Positions 53,393 to 62,143 are shown, numbered from the stretch's first letter. The stretch: 64,000 bases of DNA from Cyanobacteria bacterium UBA3301 (GCA_002361485.1 DESZ01000031.1:1-64000), one strand, 5' to 3'. Notes: generated by a model not told the origin, from the sequence alone. Numbers and translations: made by a program.

Positions 53393-53530
53393 TTGTTTTT
53401 TCCTTTTGTTGTTGTCGAATTAGTAAATCCGAGCTATTACTATATTTGAAGTTCAGAGGTCAAGATATCAAGAGAACAGTCTATTTCATTTTAAAAGGCT
53501 TGTCTTCCTGTCATCTTGACTTCTTGCCTT
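53393..53530 (-). other. rpoC1-rpoC2 spacer with inverted and dispersed repeats
   Basis: This 138-nt gap separates the two halves of the split subunit. It has an inverted repeat (GTCAAGAT near 53458-53466 and ATCTTGAC at 53513-53520) and a 20-bp element (53507-53526) shared with the icd-dapB gap. I see no gene. Stops in all frames rule out a simple frameshift joining rpoC1 to rpoC2. Confidence 0.55.
53507..53526 (+). repeat. Dispersed 20-bp repeat, copy 2
   Basis: CCTGTCATCTTGACTTCTTG matches the copy at 23943-23962 at 18 of 20 positions, in the same orientation. Confidence 0.5.
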
Positions 53531-55237
53531 CTAAACTAACGCTTTTCTTATTTCTTCGTTAAAGATTATTCTTCCGACAGTGGTTTCAATTCTTTCACCG
53601 TTTCTGTCACGAACAACAATCTTGTCGTGAAGCTTGATTACTTTTACTTCATAAGCTGATATCGCATCTTCAAAGCTGTAGAAATAACCTTGAACTTCCT
53701 GATTAGGGTCTTTCATTGTAGTTAAATAGTACATACCCAAGACCATATCCTGTGAAGGTGAAACAATCGGTTTACCATTTGCAGGAGCTAACAGGTTGTT
53801 TGTAGCTAACATCAACATTCTTGCTTCAGCTTGTGCCTCAATTGATAACGGAACGTGAACTGCCATCTGGTCACCGTCGAAGTCAGCGTTGAACGCTGTA
53901 CAAGCTAAAGGATGAAGTTGAATTGCACGACCTTCTACCAATTTCGGTTCAAATGCTTGAATACCTAATCTGTGAAGCGTTGGAGCACGGTTCAATAATA
54001 CCGGATGTCCGTCAATAACTTCTTCCAAGATATCCCAAATGACCGGATCCGAACGTTCGATTTTCTTCTTCGCTGATTTGATATTTTGTACATATCCGCG
54101 TTCTATTAATTTATTAATAACGAACGGTTTGAACAATTCGATTGCCATTTCTTTCGGCAAACCGCATTGATTTAAGTTCAATGTCGGACCTACAACGATA
54201 ACTGAACGACCTGAATAGTCAACACGTTTACCTAACAAGTTTTGACGGAAACGACCTTGTTTACCTTCAATGATGTTAGATAACGATTTCAACGCTCTGT
54301 TATTCGGACCAACAACGGTTCTTCCGCGACGTCCGTTATCAATCAATGCGTCAACTGCTTCTTGCAACATTCTCTTTTCGTTACGAACAATAATTTCAGG
54401 AGCTCCCATTTCCAAAAGTCTTTGTAAACGGTTGTTTCTGTTAATTACACGTCTGTATAAATCGTTCAAATCAGATGTTGCAAAACGTCCGCCGTCTAAT
54501 TGTACCATTGGTCTTAAATCAGGCGGAGTTACAGGAATTACATCCATTATCATCCAAGTAGGATTTGTTCCTGATTGAATTAAGTTATCCAATAATCTTA
54601 ATCTTTTAATTAATTTTGATTTTTTCTGAACAGAAACGTTTCCTTCTAATTCTGTTCTGATTTCTTGAGCAAGTTCTTCTATATTAATTTCAGATAAAAG
54701 TTCTTTAATAGCTTCTGCACCGATACCTACTTTCAAGGTAGAGCCTTCATTTTCAGCCATATAATCTTCATATTCTTCTTCAGATAATAATTGAAGTTTT
54801 TTGAAATCAGAATCACCGCCGTCTAAAACAACATAGCTGTTGAAATAGATAACTTGTTCCAAATTTTTCAAGGTCATATCTAAAAGTAAACCTAAATATG
54901 AAGGAATACCTTTTAAGAACCAAATATGTGAAACAGGAGCAGCCAATTTGATATGCCCCATTCTGTGGCGTCTTACTTTTGAATCAGTAACTTCAACACC
55001 GCAGCGTTCACAGATAATACCTTTGTGTCTTACTCTTTTATACTTTCCGCAATAACATTCCCAGTCCTTTGTTGGCCCGAAAATTCTTTCGCAGAATAAA
55101 CCGTCTCTTTCCGGTTTTAATGTACGATAATTTATAGTTTCCGGTTTGGTTACCTCGCCGTGTGACCATTGAAGTACTCTTTCCGGAGAAGCTATGCTTA
55201 TTCGTATATAGTCAAAATAATCTATACTTGTTGACAT
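53531..55237 (-). CDS. rpoC1: RNA polymerase subunit RpoC1 (gamma, N-terminal part of beta')
   Basis: N-terminal half of the split beta' subunit, forming the clamp and the active-site Mg site. A zinc site is built by CYCGKYKRVRHKGIICERCG (residues 62-81), followed by the sigma-binding region and the invariant NADFDGDQMAVHVPL (about 448-462, catalytic Asp triad). It ends after GRIIFNEEIRKALV, the same place as in cyanobacterial RpoC1, at 568 aa (cyanobacteria about 625). AAAGGAG precedes the ATG by 11 nt. Follows rpoB by 55 nt. Confidence 0.96.
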   Translation of the reverse strand: MSTSIDYFDYIRISIASPERVLQWSHGEVTKPETINYRTLKPERDGLFCERIFGPTKDWECYCGKYKRVRHKGIICERCGVEVTDSKVRRHRMGHIKLAAPVSHIWFLKGIPSYLGLLLDMTLKNLEQVIYFNSYVVLDGGDSDFKKLQLLSEEEYEDYMAENEGSTLKVGIGAEAIKELLSEINIEELAQEIRTELEGNVSVQKKSKLIKRLRLLDNLIQSGTNPTWMIMDVIPVTPPDLRPMVQLDGGRFATSDLNDLYRRVINRNNRLQRLLEMGAPEIIVRNEKRMLQEAVDALIDNGRRGRTVVGPNNRALKSLSNIIEGKQGRFRQNLLGKRVDYSGRSVIVVGPTLNLNQCGLPKEMAIELFKPFVINKLIERGYVQNIKSAKKKIERSDPVIWDILEEVIDGHPVLLNRAPTLHRLGIQAFEPKLVEGRAIQLHPLACTAFNADFDGDQMAVHVPLSIEAQAEARMLMLATNNLLAPANGKPIVSPSQDMVLGMYYLTTMKDPNQEVQGYFYSFEDAISAYEVKVIKLHDKIVVRDRNGERIETTVGRIIFNEEIRKALV

Positions 55238-55263
55238 TTTTAAATGTTCTCCTTTTTATTTCA

Positions 55264-55281
55264 AGGGGGGAAAATCCCCCT
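55264..55281 (-). other. Hairpin in the rpoB-rpoC1 gap
   Basis: GGGGG (55266-55270), AAAAT loop, CCCCC (55276-55280). No T-run follows on the minus strand, so it is more likely an mRNA processing or stability element than a terminator. Confidence 0.5.
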
Positions 55282-55292
55282 AAATATACTTA

Positions 55293-58200
55293 TTATAAAT
55301 CACCAAAAGTAGTAGGGGTTTCAAAGAAGTTGATATTTAACAACTCTGAATCCACATCTGACAACGTTCTTTTTGGGGCAGCTTTTCTCAAGTCGTCCAT
55401 ATCTGTCATCAAATCTACTTCTGTTCCGTCTTTCTTAGCGACAGTAATATCCAAACCGATACTTTGTAATTCTCTTACAAGTACCTTGAATGATTCAGGA
55501 ATACCAGGTCTTGGGATATTATCACCTTTAACGATTGCTTCATAAGCTCTGTTTCTTCCGTTAACATCATCTGATTTGATAGTTAACATTTCTTGCAGAG
55601 TATAAGCAGCACCGTATGCTTCTAATGCCCAAACTTCCATTTCACCGAATCTCTGACCGCCGAATTGAGCTTTACCACCCAATGGTTGTTGAGTAACCAA
55701 TGAATAAGGACCGGTACTTCTTGCGTGAATTTTATCATCTACCAGGTGAACTAATTTCAAGAAGTATGTCAAACCGACCGCAACAGGTCTGTCAAACGGT
55801 TCACCCGTCCTTCCGTCGATAAGTGTAACTTTACCGTCTTCGCCGACCCAATCGGCGCCTGACATTTTTATACCTTTCAAAAGTTCGCCTTTTGTTACGA
55901 TTTCTGATTCGTTTTCACCGTACATTTCATCAAATGCAGGAGCCTCATAGTGTTCGCCTGTCAAGTATGCTGCCAAACCTAACAATAATTCATAAGTCTG
56001 ACCAACGTTCATACGAGAAGGTACACCCAGAGGGTTCAAAACGATATCAACAGGTGTTCCGTCAGGTAAGAAAGGCATATCTTCTTTTGGAAGAATTCTT
56101 GATACAATACCTTTGTTTCCGTGACGACCTGAAAGTTTATCACCGACAGAAACCTTACGACGTTGAGCAATGTATACTCTTATTACAGTATTTGCACCAG
56201 GAGGTAATTCATCACCTTTTTCTCTGTCAAATACCTTAACATCGAGTACTCTGCCGCCGCCGCCATGAGGAACTCTCAATGAATTATCTTTTACATCTCT
56301 TGCTTTTTCCGCGAAAATTGCTCTTAACAATTTTTCTTCAGGCGGATGTTCAGATTCCCCTTTCGGAGTAACCTTACCAACAAGAATATCATCAGGATAA
56401 ACTCTTGCACCTATACGAACAATACCTCTTTCATCCAAATGACGAAGTGCATCTTCTGATACATTCGGAATTTCACGGGTAATTTCTTCAGGTCCGAGTT
56501 TGGTCTGACGTGCTTCTATTTCTAATTTTTCAATATGCAATGAAGTGAAGATATCATCATGAACACAGCGTTCTGAAAGTAAAATCGCGTCTTCATAGTT
56601 ATAGCCTTCCCAAGGCATATATGCTACCAAAATGTTTTTACCTAATGAAAGTTCACCGCCGCAAGTTGAAGCACCATCGGCAATTACATCACCTGCTTTA
56701 ACTTTATCGCCTTCGTGAACAATAGGTCTTTGGTTAATACATGTATCCTGATTACTTCTTACATATTTCATTAATGTATATGTATGTGATTTGCCGTGTT
56801 GATCTTTTATAACAATTTCTTCACCGACAACTCTTTCAACCGTACCGTCAACATCTGCTACAATAACCATTCCTGAGTCTTTTGCTACACGAGATTCTAA
56901 CCCTGTACCAACTCTAGGTCTTTGAGTAATCAACAGAGGTACAGCTTGACGTTGCATGTTTGAACCCATCAATGCACGGTTAGCATCGTCGTGTTCAATG
57001 AACGGTATCATTGATGTTGCAACAGAGATAATCTGAATAGGACATACACCGACATAGTCAACTTTTGAAGCTTCTGTCATGATGAATTCAGAACGATATC
57101 TTACAGGAACAACATCTTCTACAAATTTTCTGTCTTTAGTTAATTTAACATCAGCAGGAGCACAACGGAAGTTTTCATCGGCATCGGCTGTCATATAAAC
57201 AACTTCATCGGTTACAACACCGTCTTTAACAACGAAGAACGGAGATTCAATAAATCCGTAATCGTTTACTCTTGCGTGAGTAGCTAATGAACCGATTAAC
57301 CCTGCGTTAGGTCCTTCAGGTGTTTCAATCGGACAGATACGTCCGTAGTGAGAAGGGTGAATATCACGAACAGGGAATCCTGCTCTTTCTCTTTGCAAAC
57401 CGCCAGGCCCTAAAGCTGAAATACGTCTTTTGTGAGTTAATTCAGCTAACGGGTTTGTTTGGTCCATAAACTGTGATAATTGAGAACTTCCGAAGAATTC
57501 TTTTAATGAAGCAACTAAAGGTTTAGTGTTCAATAAGTTCAACGGAGTTAAGGTTTCAGAATCTTGCAATGTCATTCTTTCTTTTACGATTCTTTCGATT
57601 CTTGAAAGACCGACTCTGAATTGGTTTTGCAATAATTCGCCGACTGAACGAATTCTTCTGTTACCCAAGTGGTCAATATCATCCAATGTTCCTTCATCAT
57701 AAGTTAAATTGATTAAATATTCGATTGTTGAAACAATATCTTCAACCGTCAATGTTCTTTGGTTTGCAGGAACATTTAAGTTTAATTTTTTATTTAATTT
57801 GTAACGACCTACACGACCGATATCATATTTTTTAGCATCAAAGAATCTTGATTCCAAAATTTGACGTCCGCCTTGAGGAGATGCAGGATCTCCAGGTCTT
57901 AATTTTTTGTATAAATCAATTAAAGCATCATCTGTTGTTTCAGCTGTGTCTTTATCCAAAGTTTTTTTCAAGAAATCAAAGTGTGTGAATTTTGATTCCA
58001 TTTCCGCAACAGTAATACCCATAGCTTTTAACAATGTTGTAGCCAAGATTTTTCTGTTCTTATCAATCTTAACGTGTATAACATCATTAGCATCAGTTTC
58101 AAATTTAACCCATGCTCCGCGGTTTGGAATCATTGTAGCGTTGTACAAACGTTTTCCGTTCGGAGAAATGGTTTTGTCAAAATAAACCCCCGGAGAACGA

Positions 58201-58610
58201 ACAATCTGAGAAACGATTACACGTTCCGCACCGTTTACAATAAATGTACCCTTATCAGTCATTGTCGGGATATCACCGATGTAAACTTCTTGTTCCTTAA
58301 TTTCACCGGAATCACGGTTTACAAGTCTTATCATAACGCGCAATTGTTTTGCATAAGTTGCGTCATGTATTCTTGCTTCCTCTACTGTATACTTCGCATT
58401 GTCGAAAGTATAATTCGGTAAAAAGTGCAATTCTAATCTGCCTGTGTAGTCTTTAACAGGTGAAAAAGCCAATAATTCTTCTTTTAAACCTTCCGTTAAA
58501 AACCATTCAAATGATTTTTTTTGCACTTCAATAAGATCGGGTAAATCGTCCAAACGAGTATGAGGAATACCCATTGGCGTTACTCTTTTCGCAAATTGTG
58601 TCTTAGACAT
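55293..58610 (-). CDS. rpoB: RNA polymerase beta subunit
   Basis: Catalytic beta subunit, 1105 aa, the short form seen in cyanobacteria and Firmicutes. Visible landmarks are the rifampicin region (GSSQLSQFMDQTNPLAELTHKRR), KHGNKG-like ...SGRHGNKGIVSR, DGTPVDIVLNPLGVPSRMN, and the C-terminal GGKAQFGGQRFGEMEVWALEAYGA. Residues in the rifampicin cluster look normal. GAGGTGA precedes the ATG. The operon order rpoB-rpoC1-rpoC2, without rplL in front, matches cyanobacteria. A long leader (58611-58880) precedes the gene. Confidence 0.97.
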   Translation of the reverse strand: MSKTQFAKRVTPMGIPHTRLDDLPDLIEVQKKSFEWFLTEGLKEELLAFSPVKDYTGRLELHFLPNYTFDNAKYTVEEARIHDATYAKQLRVMIRLVNRDSGEIKEQEVYIGDIPTMTDKGTFIVNGAERVIVSQIVRSPGVYFDKTISPNGKRLYNATMIPNRGAWVKFETDANDVIHVKIDKNRKILATTLLKAMGITVAEMESKFTHFDFLKKTLDKDTAETTDDALIDLYKKLRPGDPASPQGGRQILESRFFDAKKYDIGRVGRYKLNKKLNLNVPANQRTLTVEDIVSTIEYLINLTYDEGTLDDIDHLGNRRIRSVGELLQNQFRVGLSRIERIVKERMTLQDSETLTPLNLLNTKPLVASLKEFFGSSQLSQFMDQTNPLAELTHKRRISALGPGGLQRERAGFPVRDIHPSHYGRICPIETPEGPNAGLIGSLATHARVNDYGFIESPFFVVKDGVVTDEVVYMTADADENFRCAPADVKLTKDRKFVEDVVPVRYRSEFIMTEASKVDYVGVCPIQIISVATSMIPFIEHDDANRALMGSNMQRQAVPLLITQRPRVGTGLESRVAKDSGMVIVADVDGTVERVVGEEIVIKDQHGKSHTYTLMKYVRSNQDTCINQRPIVHEGDKVKAGDVIADGASTCGGELSLGKNILVAYMPWEGYNYEDAILLSERCVHDDIFTSLHIEKLEIEARQTKLGPEEITREIPNVSEDALRHLDERGIVRIGARVYPDDILVGKVTPKGESEHPPEEKLLRAIFAEKARDVKDNSLRVPHGGGGRVLDVKVFDREKGDELPPGANTVIRVYIAQRRKVSVGDKLSGRHGNKGIVSRILPKEDMPFLPDGTPVDIVLNPLGVPSRMNVGQTYELLLGLAAYLTGEHYEAPAFDEMYGENESEIVTKGELLKGIKMSGADWVGEDGKVTLIDGRTGEPFDRPVAVGLTYFLKLVHLVDDKIHARSTGPYSLVTQQPLGGKAQFGGQRFGEMEVWALEAYGAAYTLQEMLTIKSDDVNGRNRAYEAIVKGDNIPRPGIPESFKVLVRELQSIGLDITVAKKDGTEVDLMTDMDDLRKAAPKRTLSDVDSELLNINFFETPTTFGDL

Positions 58611-58882
58611 TAAATCACCTCATATATAAATGGTGTACTAACAAAAACTTTTCTAACTTGAGGCTGTTAACCCTCTATCCGTTAAATTGAAAATGTAAAA
58701 TTATTTCATGCTTTTTATTGACAATTTTATGGATAAATAATGCAATTTCATGGGTTTTGTAATGTGGTTGAAATCCGCCTGTAGTCAAACTTCCATTTAC
58801 TTTCGGTTTTTAGGCACACTTGCCCCCACCCTTACATTTGCATGTTCTCTAATCTTAGTACTTCAATATTAATAGTCAAGGA
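58611..58882 (-). promoter_or_regulatory. Long rpoB leader and promoter
   Basis: On the minus strand TTGACT, 16 nt, TAAGAT lies near 58882-58855, which would give a leader of about 240 nt before rpoB. The leader has a G-rich block (GGGTGGGGGCAAG), a GAGG/CCTC hairpin around GTTAACAG, and no long open frame. The length suggests regulation by RNA structure (attenuation or protein binding), but I do not recognise a known rpoB or L10 leader. The remaining part up to 59084 is AT-rich with nothing supported. Confidence 0.4.
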
Positions 58883-59084
58883 ATTTAGCGTAAAAAATAC
58901 AATAATTACATCAGTTTCCGTAATAAAAATTTACAATTTGCATAAACATGCCTGAAAGCTTGACTTTGATTAACTTTAAGCAACATAATCAACTTATATT
59001 AAATGCAAAATTTATATATTAATATATGATAAAATTAATAATAAAATACATCGCATAAAACAATATTATTTAAGGTAAATTTTA

Positions 59085-59630
59085 ATGAGTGTCGAATTTA
59101 AATTAGTTTCATATACAGAGCCAATTATTACAAAAGAACAAAAAATTCAATTTGCACAAAACAGAAATAAAAGTGCATATTTTATTACGGTTGCAAATTT
59201 CGTATATGACTTTCACACAAAAATAATATATGAAGCTCTTTCTTGTGAAAAATATCGCGAAGTTCGTCATGAACTGATACTGACAAATAACGGATTTAAT
59301 TTTACTGATATTGAACCTGAAAATTTTATCAGATTTGAATTTAACACAACAGATTGCTATAATTCAATGCACCAATATATAGGGAAATACAGATTCAACG
59401 AATTGGGTATTGAAGGTTTGCAATTTTCAGGGCTGTATTACGATTTCCCTAAATATCAAAAAAGAGCAGAGAATTTAAAATCATATGATTTGGATATAAT
59501 AGAAAGTTATGTTGAATATCTAAAAAAAGAACAGGAAAATATCAGGCTTACCGAGATAAATTTAAATTTACCAAAAGAGCACAGAACCCGCCATAAAAGA
59601 ACTTTTATACCCAAAATACAACTATATTAA
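59085..59630 (+). CDS. Hypothetical protein, 181 aa
   Basis: Not recognised. A soluble alpha-beta protein rich in Asn, Tyr and Glu (MSVEFKLVSYTEPIITKEQK..., RFEFNTTDCYNSMHQY), with a basic tail (KEHRTRHKRTFIPKIQLY). No signal peptide or membrane span. AAGG about 10 nt before the ATG. The end overlaps the convergent 629-aa gene by 4 nt. Confidence 0.6.
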   Translation: MSVEFKLVSYTEPIITKEQKIQFAQNRNKSAYFITVANFVYDFHTKIIYEALSCEKYREVRHELILTNNGFNFTDIEPENFIRFEFNTTDCYNSMHQYIGKYRFNELGIEGLQFSGLYYDFPKYQKRAENLKSYDLDIIESYVEYLKKEQENIRLTEINLNLPKEHRTRHKRTFIPKIQLY

Positions 59631-61516
59631 CCGACTAAATTTCCTGCATTTTTATATTTTTGGCGCCAACCTCTTACTTCAAAGTGATGCCTTTCACCTT
59701 TTTTTCTCCAATTACCGCCCCACTCAACGCCGTTATTACTGTATGCTTGAGCTTTTTGAGCAAATTGCGTTTGAAGATTAGAATTAACATCAACAGCTCG
59801 GCCATCTTTGAATAATACGATATCGGCTGCAACTCCGTAATTGTGAGGTGATTCTCCGCCTCTGCAAACCAATGCACCCTTTCTTGCTCTGCCAGCATTT
59901 GATTCGGCAACAGTTCTTTCTACATCACTATATACCAATGTTAAACCCAAATCCTTTGCCGCATGTAACATTGGCTTTTGAAGGTCTAACCATTCTTTTT
60001 GACAACGCGAAAATCTGCTCCAACGACAAGCCAAAACTTTGGTCCCGTCAGGTAATGTCTTTTCACTTACTCCATATTGAGCTCGAAAATCAGCAGGAAC
60101 AGAACTTAAATCCATTGCAGGCGCTGAAGAATATTTTGCTTTTATTTCAGAAGCTTTTGCCACGTTTATCTTTGCATCAATTTCTGCTAAAGATTTCTTT
60201 GCCTCTTCTAATTTTGTTTTTGCATCAGCAATTTCTTTTGCTTTAACTTCCTCTGCCGCTTTTTTTGCATTATTATAAACCTCTAAAGCCTTTTTGGTAG
60301 AATCCGCACATTCTGCATTAACTTTAGCATCCAATTGCGCTTTTTGTTCTTCTAATTTCTTTTTTTCATCCTCTAGTTTTTGTTTTTCATCTTGCAATGT
60401 CTGCAATTCAGCTTTTAAAGATTTTAACTGTTTTTGCAATTTTTCAATATCTTTTTTCTTTGAAGCGATTAATTTGGATAGAGATGCTTTTTTTGATGCA
60501 ATATCTTTATCATCTTGCTTTGCTGTATTTAATGATGCCAAAGCACTTTCCATTGCTGATAACTCGCTCTGAGCTAATGTTATATTACTATCACATTTAG
60601 AAATATCCGCTTCTTTTTTAGCAATTTCCGCAGATTTTTTTTCTGTTTGTTTTTGATTTTTATCAATTGCATCATTATTTTTTTCAATATCTTTTCTTAT
60701 TGATTTTGCTGCATCGTCATTTTTTAATGCTTTTTCATACTCATCTTTTGCTTTCGCTTCAGCTTTTTTAGCCGTTTTAACAGCATTGGTATCTCCGCCT
60801 GATGCAGAATTATAATCAGATTGAGCTTCTTTTAATGCTTTTTGCCTTTTTGATTGTTCCGCAATTAACTGAGGCAATGTCATTTCCGCTGGTGTATCAT
60901 GAACTTGAGATTGACTTGCTGAAACCGGTACTGACGGATTGCGAAACGGATTTGACGGATTTACAGGTGTTGAAGAATAATTCTGTACAGCCTGCGGATT
61001 TATAACAGCGGATGCAGACTGAGAATCCGTCATAAATTCTTGCTCTTGTTCATGAAGATTATCTGCTTCCTCTTGCGCAGATAATTCTTCCAAATTTATT
61101 TCAGATTCTTCAATAGCTTTATCAAAATCCTCTAAAGATAAATCTTCTTTACCATCTTTTTGTGATAAATTTTCAACATAATCTTTTACTTCCTGCTCGG
61201 TTATTTCTCCGTCATTATCAACATCAACGGTTTCTTTTATTTTTGTCAACGACAAAAATTCTCTTATCAAAAATTCCAACGGAGAAATTTCTTTTTCTTC
61301 ACCAGATTTATTATCTTCGCCTTTAGCATTATTCAGCAATTCTGCCAACTTTTTATAATCAAGTTTTTTCAAATCCTGTTTTGTTGCCCTTGTAAAAATT
61401 GACTTACCGTCAAATTTAAAAGGATTTTCATATTTATCATCCGCAAAATTATTTGTTAAACTAAAACTCAACTGAGTATTTGTATACTTAACATTTAAAT
61501 AATCAAAATAATTCAT
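59627..61516 (-). CDS. EF-hand and coiled-coil protein with M15 peptidase domain (629 aa)
   Basis: N-terminus (1-90) of unknown fold with an ENPFKFDGKSIF segment; two EF-hand-like calcium loops (DVDNDGEITEQE at 98-109 and DGKEDLSLEDFD near 121-132); a long Lys/Glu/Ala coiled coil (about 215-470); and a C-terminal peptidase M15-like domain (about 480-625) with SPHNYGVAADI (556-566) and RHHFE (609-613), the His/Asp/His zinc ligands of D-Ala-D-Ala carboxypeptidases and L-Ala-D-Glu endopeptidases. No signal peptide is visible, so export must be unusual if it acts on peptidoglycan. ATACTTTATATATATG precedes the gene. Confidence 0.75.
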   Translation of the reverse strand: MNYFDYLNVKYTNTQLSFSLTNNFADDKYENPFKFDGKSIFTRATKQDLKKLDYKKLAELLNNAKGEDNKSGEEKEISPLEFLIREFLSLTKIKETVDVDNDGEITEQEVKDYVENLSQKDGKEDLSLEDFDKAIEESEINLEELSAQEEADNLHEQEQEFMTDSQSASAVINPQAVQNYSSTPVNPSNPFRNPSVPVSASQSQVHDTPAEMTLPQLIAEQSKRQKALKEAQSDYNSASGGDTNAVKTAKKAEAKAKDEYEKALKNDDAAKSIRKDIEKNNDAIDKNQKQTEKKSAEIAKKEADISKCDSNITLAQSELSAMESALASLNTAKQDDKDIASKKASLSKLIASKKKDIEKLQKQLKSLKAELQTLQDEKQKLEDEKKKLEEQKAQLDAKVNAECADSTKKALEVYNNAKKAAEEVKAKEIADAKTKLEEAKKSLAEIDAKINVAKASEIKAKYSSAPAMDLSSVPADFRAQYGVSEKTLPDGTKVLACRWSRFSRCQKEWLDLQKPMLHAAKDLGLTLVYSDVERTVAESNAGRARKGALVCRGGESPHNYGVAADIVLFKDGRAVDVNSNLQTQFAQKAQAYSNNGVEWGGNWRKKGERHHFEVRGWRQKYKNAGNLVG

Positions 61517-61540
61517 TTATCTTCCCCTTAATAAATACTC

Positions 61541-61556
61541 CATATATATAAAGTAT
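61541..61556 (-). promoter_or_regulatory. TTTATATATATG promoter-like motif
   Basis: Minus-strand ATACTTTATATATATG, 16 nt identical to a sequence upstream of the candidate small RNA at 43650-43790, and located about 25 nt before the 629-aa gene. Confidence 0.4.
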
Positions 61557-61583
61557 TGAAAAAGTATAAAAATGCTCATTTAA

Positions 61584-61887
61584 AATTTATTATTAAGAAA
61601 TGTAACACAAAGCCAACAACAAGCAACACCCGCCTCAGACAGCATATATTATGAAACTGACGACGAAAAATATTACAATATAAGAATCGCATCGTTATAT
61701 ATTATCGGCGAAAAACTATCTATCATGGGCTATTGACGGCTTAAAGTTTTTATATAGCGACGGGGGGACTTTGCATAAGCGTTGGCGAGCGTATGAAACG
61801 CGAGCCCTACAGCGAAGGTATGCCGACTTATTGGCTGAACCAATGAATTTTTCACAACATGAAAAATTCATGTTCAATCTCGCCTGA
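61584..61887 (+). pseudogene. Possible degraded gene fragments, two overlapping frames
   Basis: Two open frames without start codons overlap here: 61584-61736 (ends GEKLSIMGY) and 61684-61887 (contains AIDGLKFLYSDGGTLHKRW and ADLLAEPMNFSQHEKFMFN). Both read like protein, and the local G+C is higher than in the flanks, so this may be the decayed remains of a transferred gene that lost its reading frame. It could equally be non-coding. A 12-bp hairpin (61843-61871) and a 14-nt copy of the tRNA-Leu 3' end (61758-61771) are in the same stretch. Confidence 0.25.
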
Positions 61888-61894
61888 TATCTAT

Positions 61895-61930
61895 AAAAAG
61901 GAATTGGACATCTGTCCTAATTCCTTTTTA
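61895..61930 (-). terminator. Terminator of tRNA-Leu
   Basis: Minus-strand GGAATT-A-GGAC, 4-nt loop, GTCC-AATTCC, then TTTTTATAG, directly after the tRNA CCA end. Confidence 0.8.
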
Positions 61931-62014
61931 TGGTGTCGACGGGGGGACTTGAACCCCCACAGCTCTCGCCACATGCACCTCAAGCATGCGTGTCTACCAT
62001 TCCACCACATCGAC
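61931..62014 (-). tRNA. tRNA-Leu (anticodon GAG)
   Basis: Cloverleaf on the minus strand: acceptor GTCGATG pairs with CGTCGAC (one G-T), discriminator A, encoded CCA. The anticodon stem is CATGC/GCATG with loop TTGAGGT, giving anticodon GAG (leucine codons CUC/CUU). A long variable arm (TGGCGAGAGCTG) marks a class II tRNA, and the T arm GGGGGTTCAAGTCCCCC is perfect. Length 84 nt is normal for tRNA-Leu. The 5' end and upstream flank are duplicated at 62144-62200. Confidence 0.97.
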
Positions 62015-62060
62015 TGGTATTTGATTATTTTATCACTTTAATATTTAATTTTCAATTTGT
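62004..62060. repeat. 57-bp direct repeat, copy 1 (tRNA-Leu 5' end and flank)
   Basis: Matches 62144-62200 at 55 of 57 positions, offset 140. It holds the first 11 nt of tRNA-Leu plus 46 nt of its upstream flank. Confidence 0.9.
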
Positions 62061-62143
62061 CCAATACCGTCGCCGTGGCGGATGTTGTCTACGACAACCC
62101 TCTCGAAAAACTTGACATTTAGTCAACTTTTTCTCGGCAGAGT
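62061..62143. repeat. 83-bp structured element between the direct repeats
   Basis: Three hairpins in a row: CGCC-GT-GGCG near 62071-62080, GTTGTC-TAC-GACAAC near 62083-62098, and a 13-15-bp imperfect stem (CGAAAAACTTGAC with GTCAACTTTTTCTCG) near 62104-62135. G+C is higher than in the flanks. It looks like a small palindromic mobile or regulatory element. Confidence 0.6.

Noticed and set aside
53393..53530. Possible frameshift or assembly break between rpoC1 and rpoC2.
   Set aside because: The split is at the cyanobacterial/plastid position, rpoC2 has its own start, and a 138-nt spacer separates them.
61843..61871. 12-bp hairpin as a terminator.
   Set aside because: No T-run follows on either strand and no gene clearly ends there.
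61859..62115. Short plus-strand frames around the tRNA.
   Set aside because: They are the complement of tRNA-Leu and its terminator.
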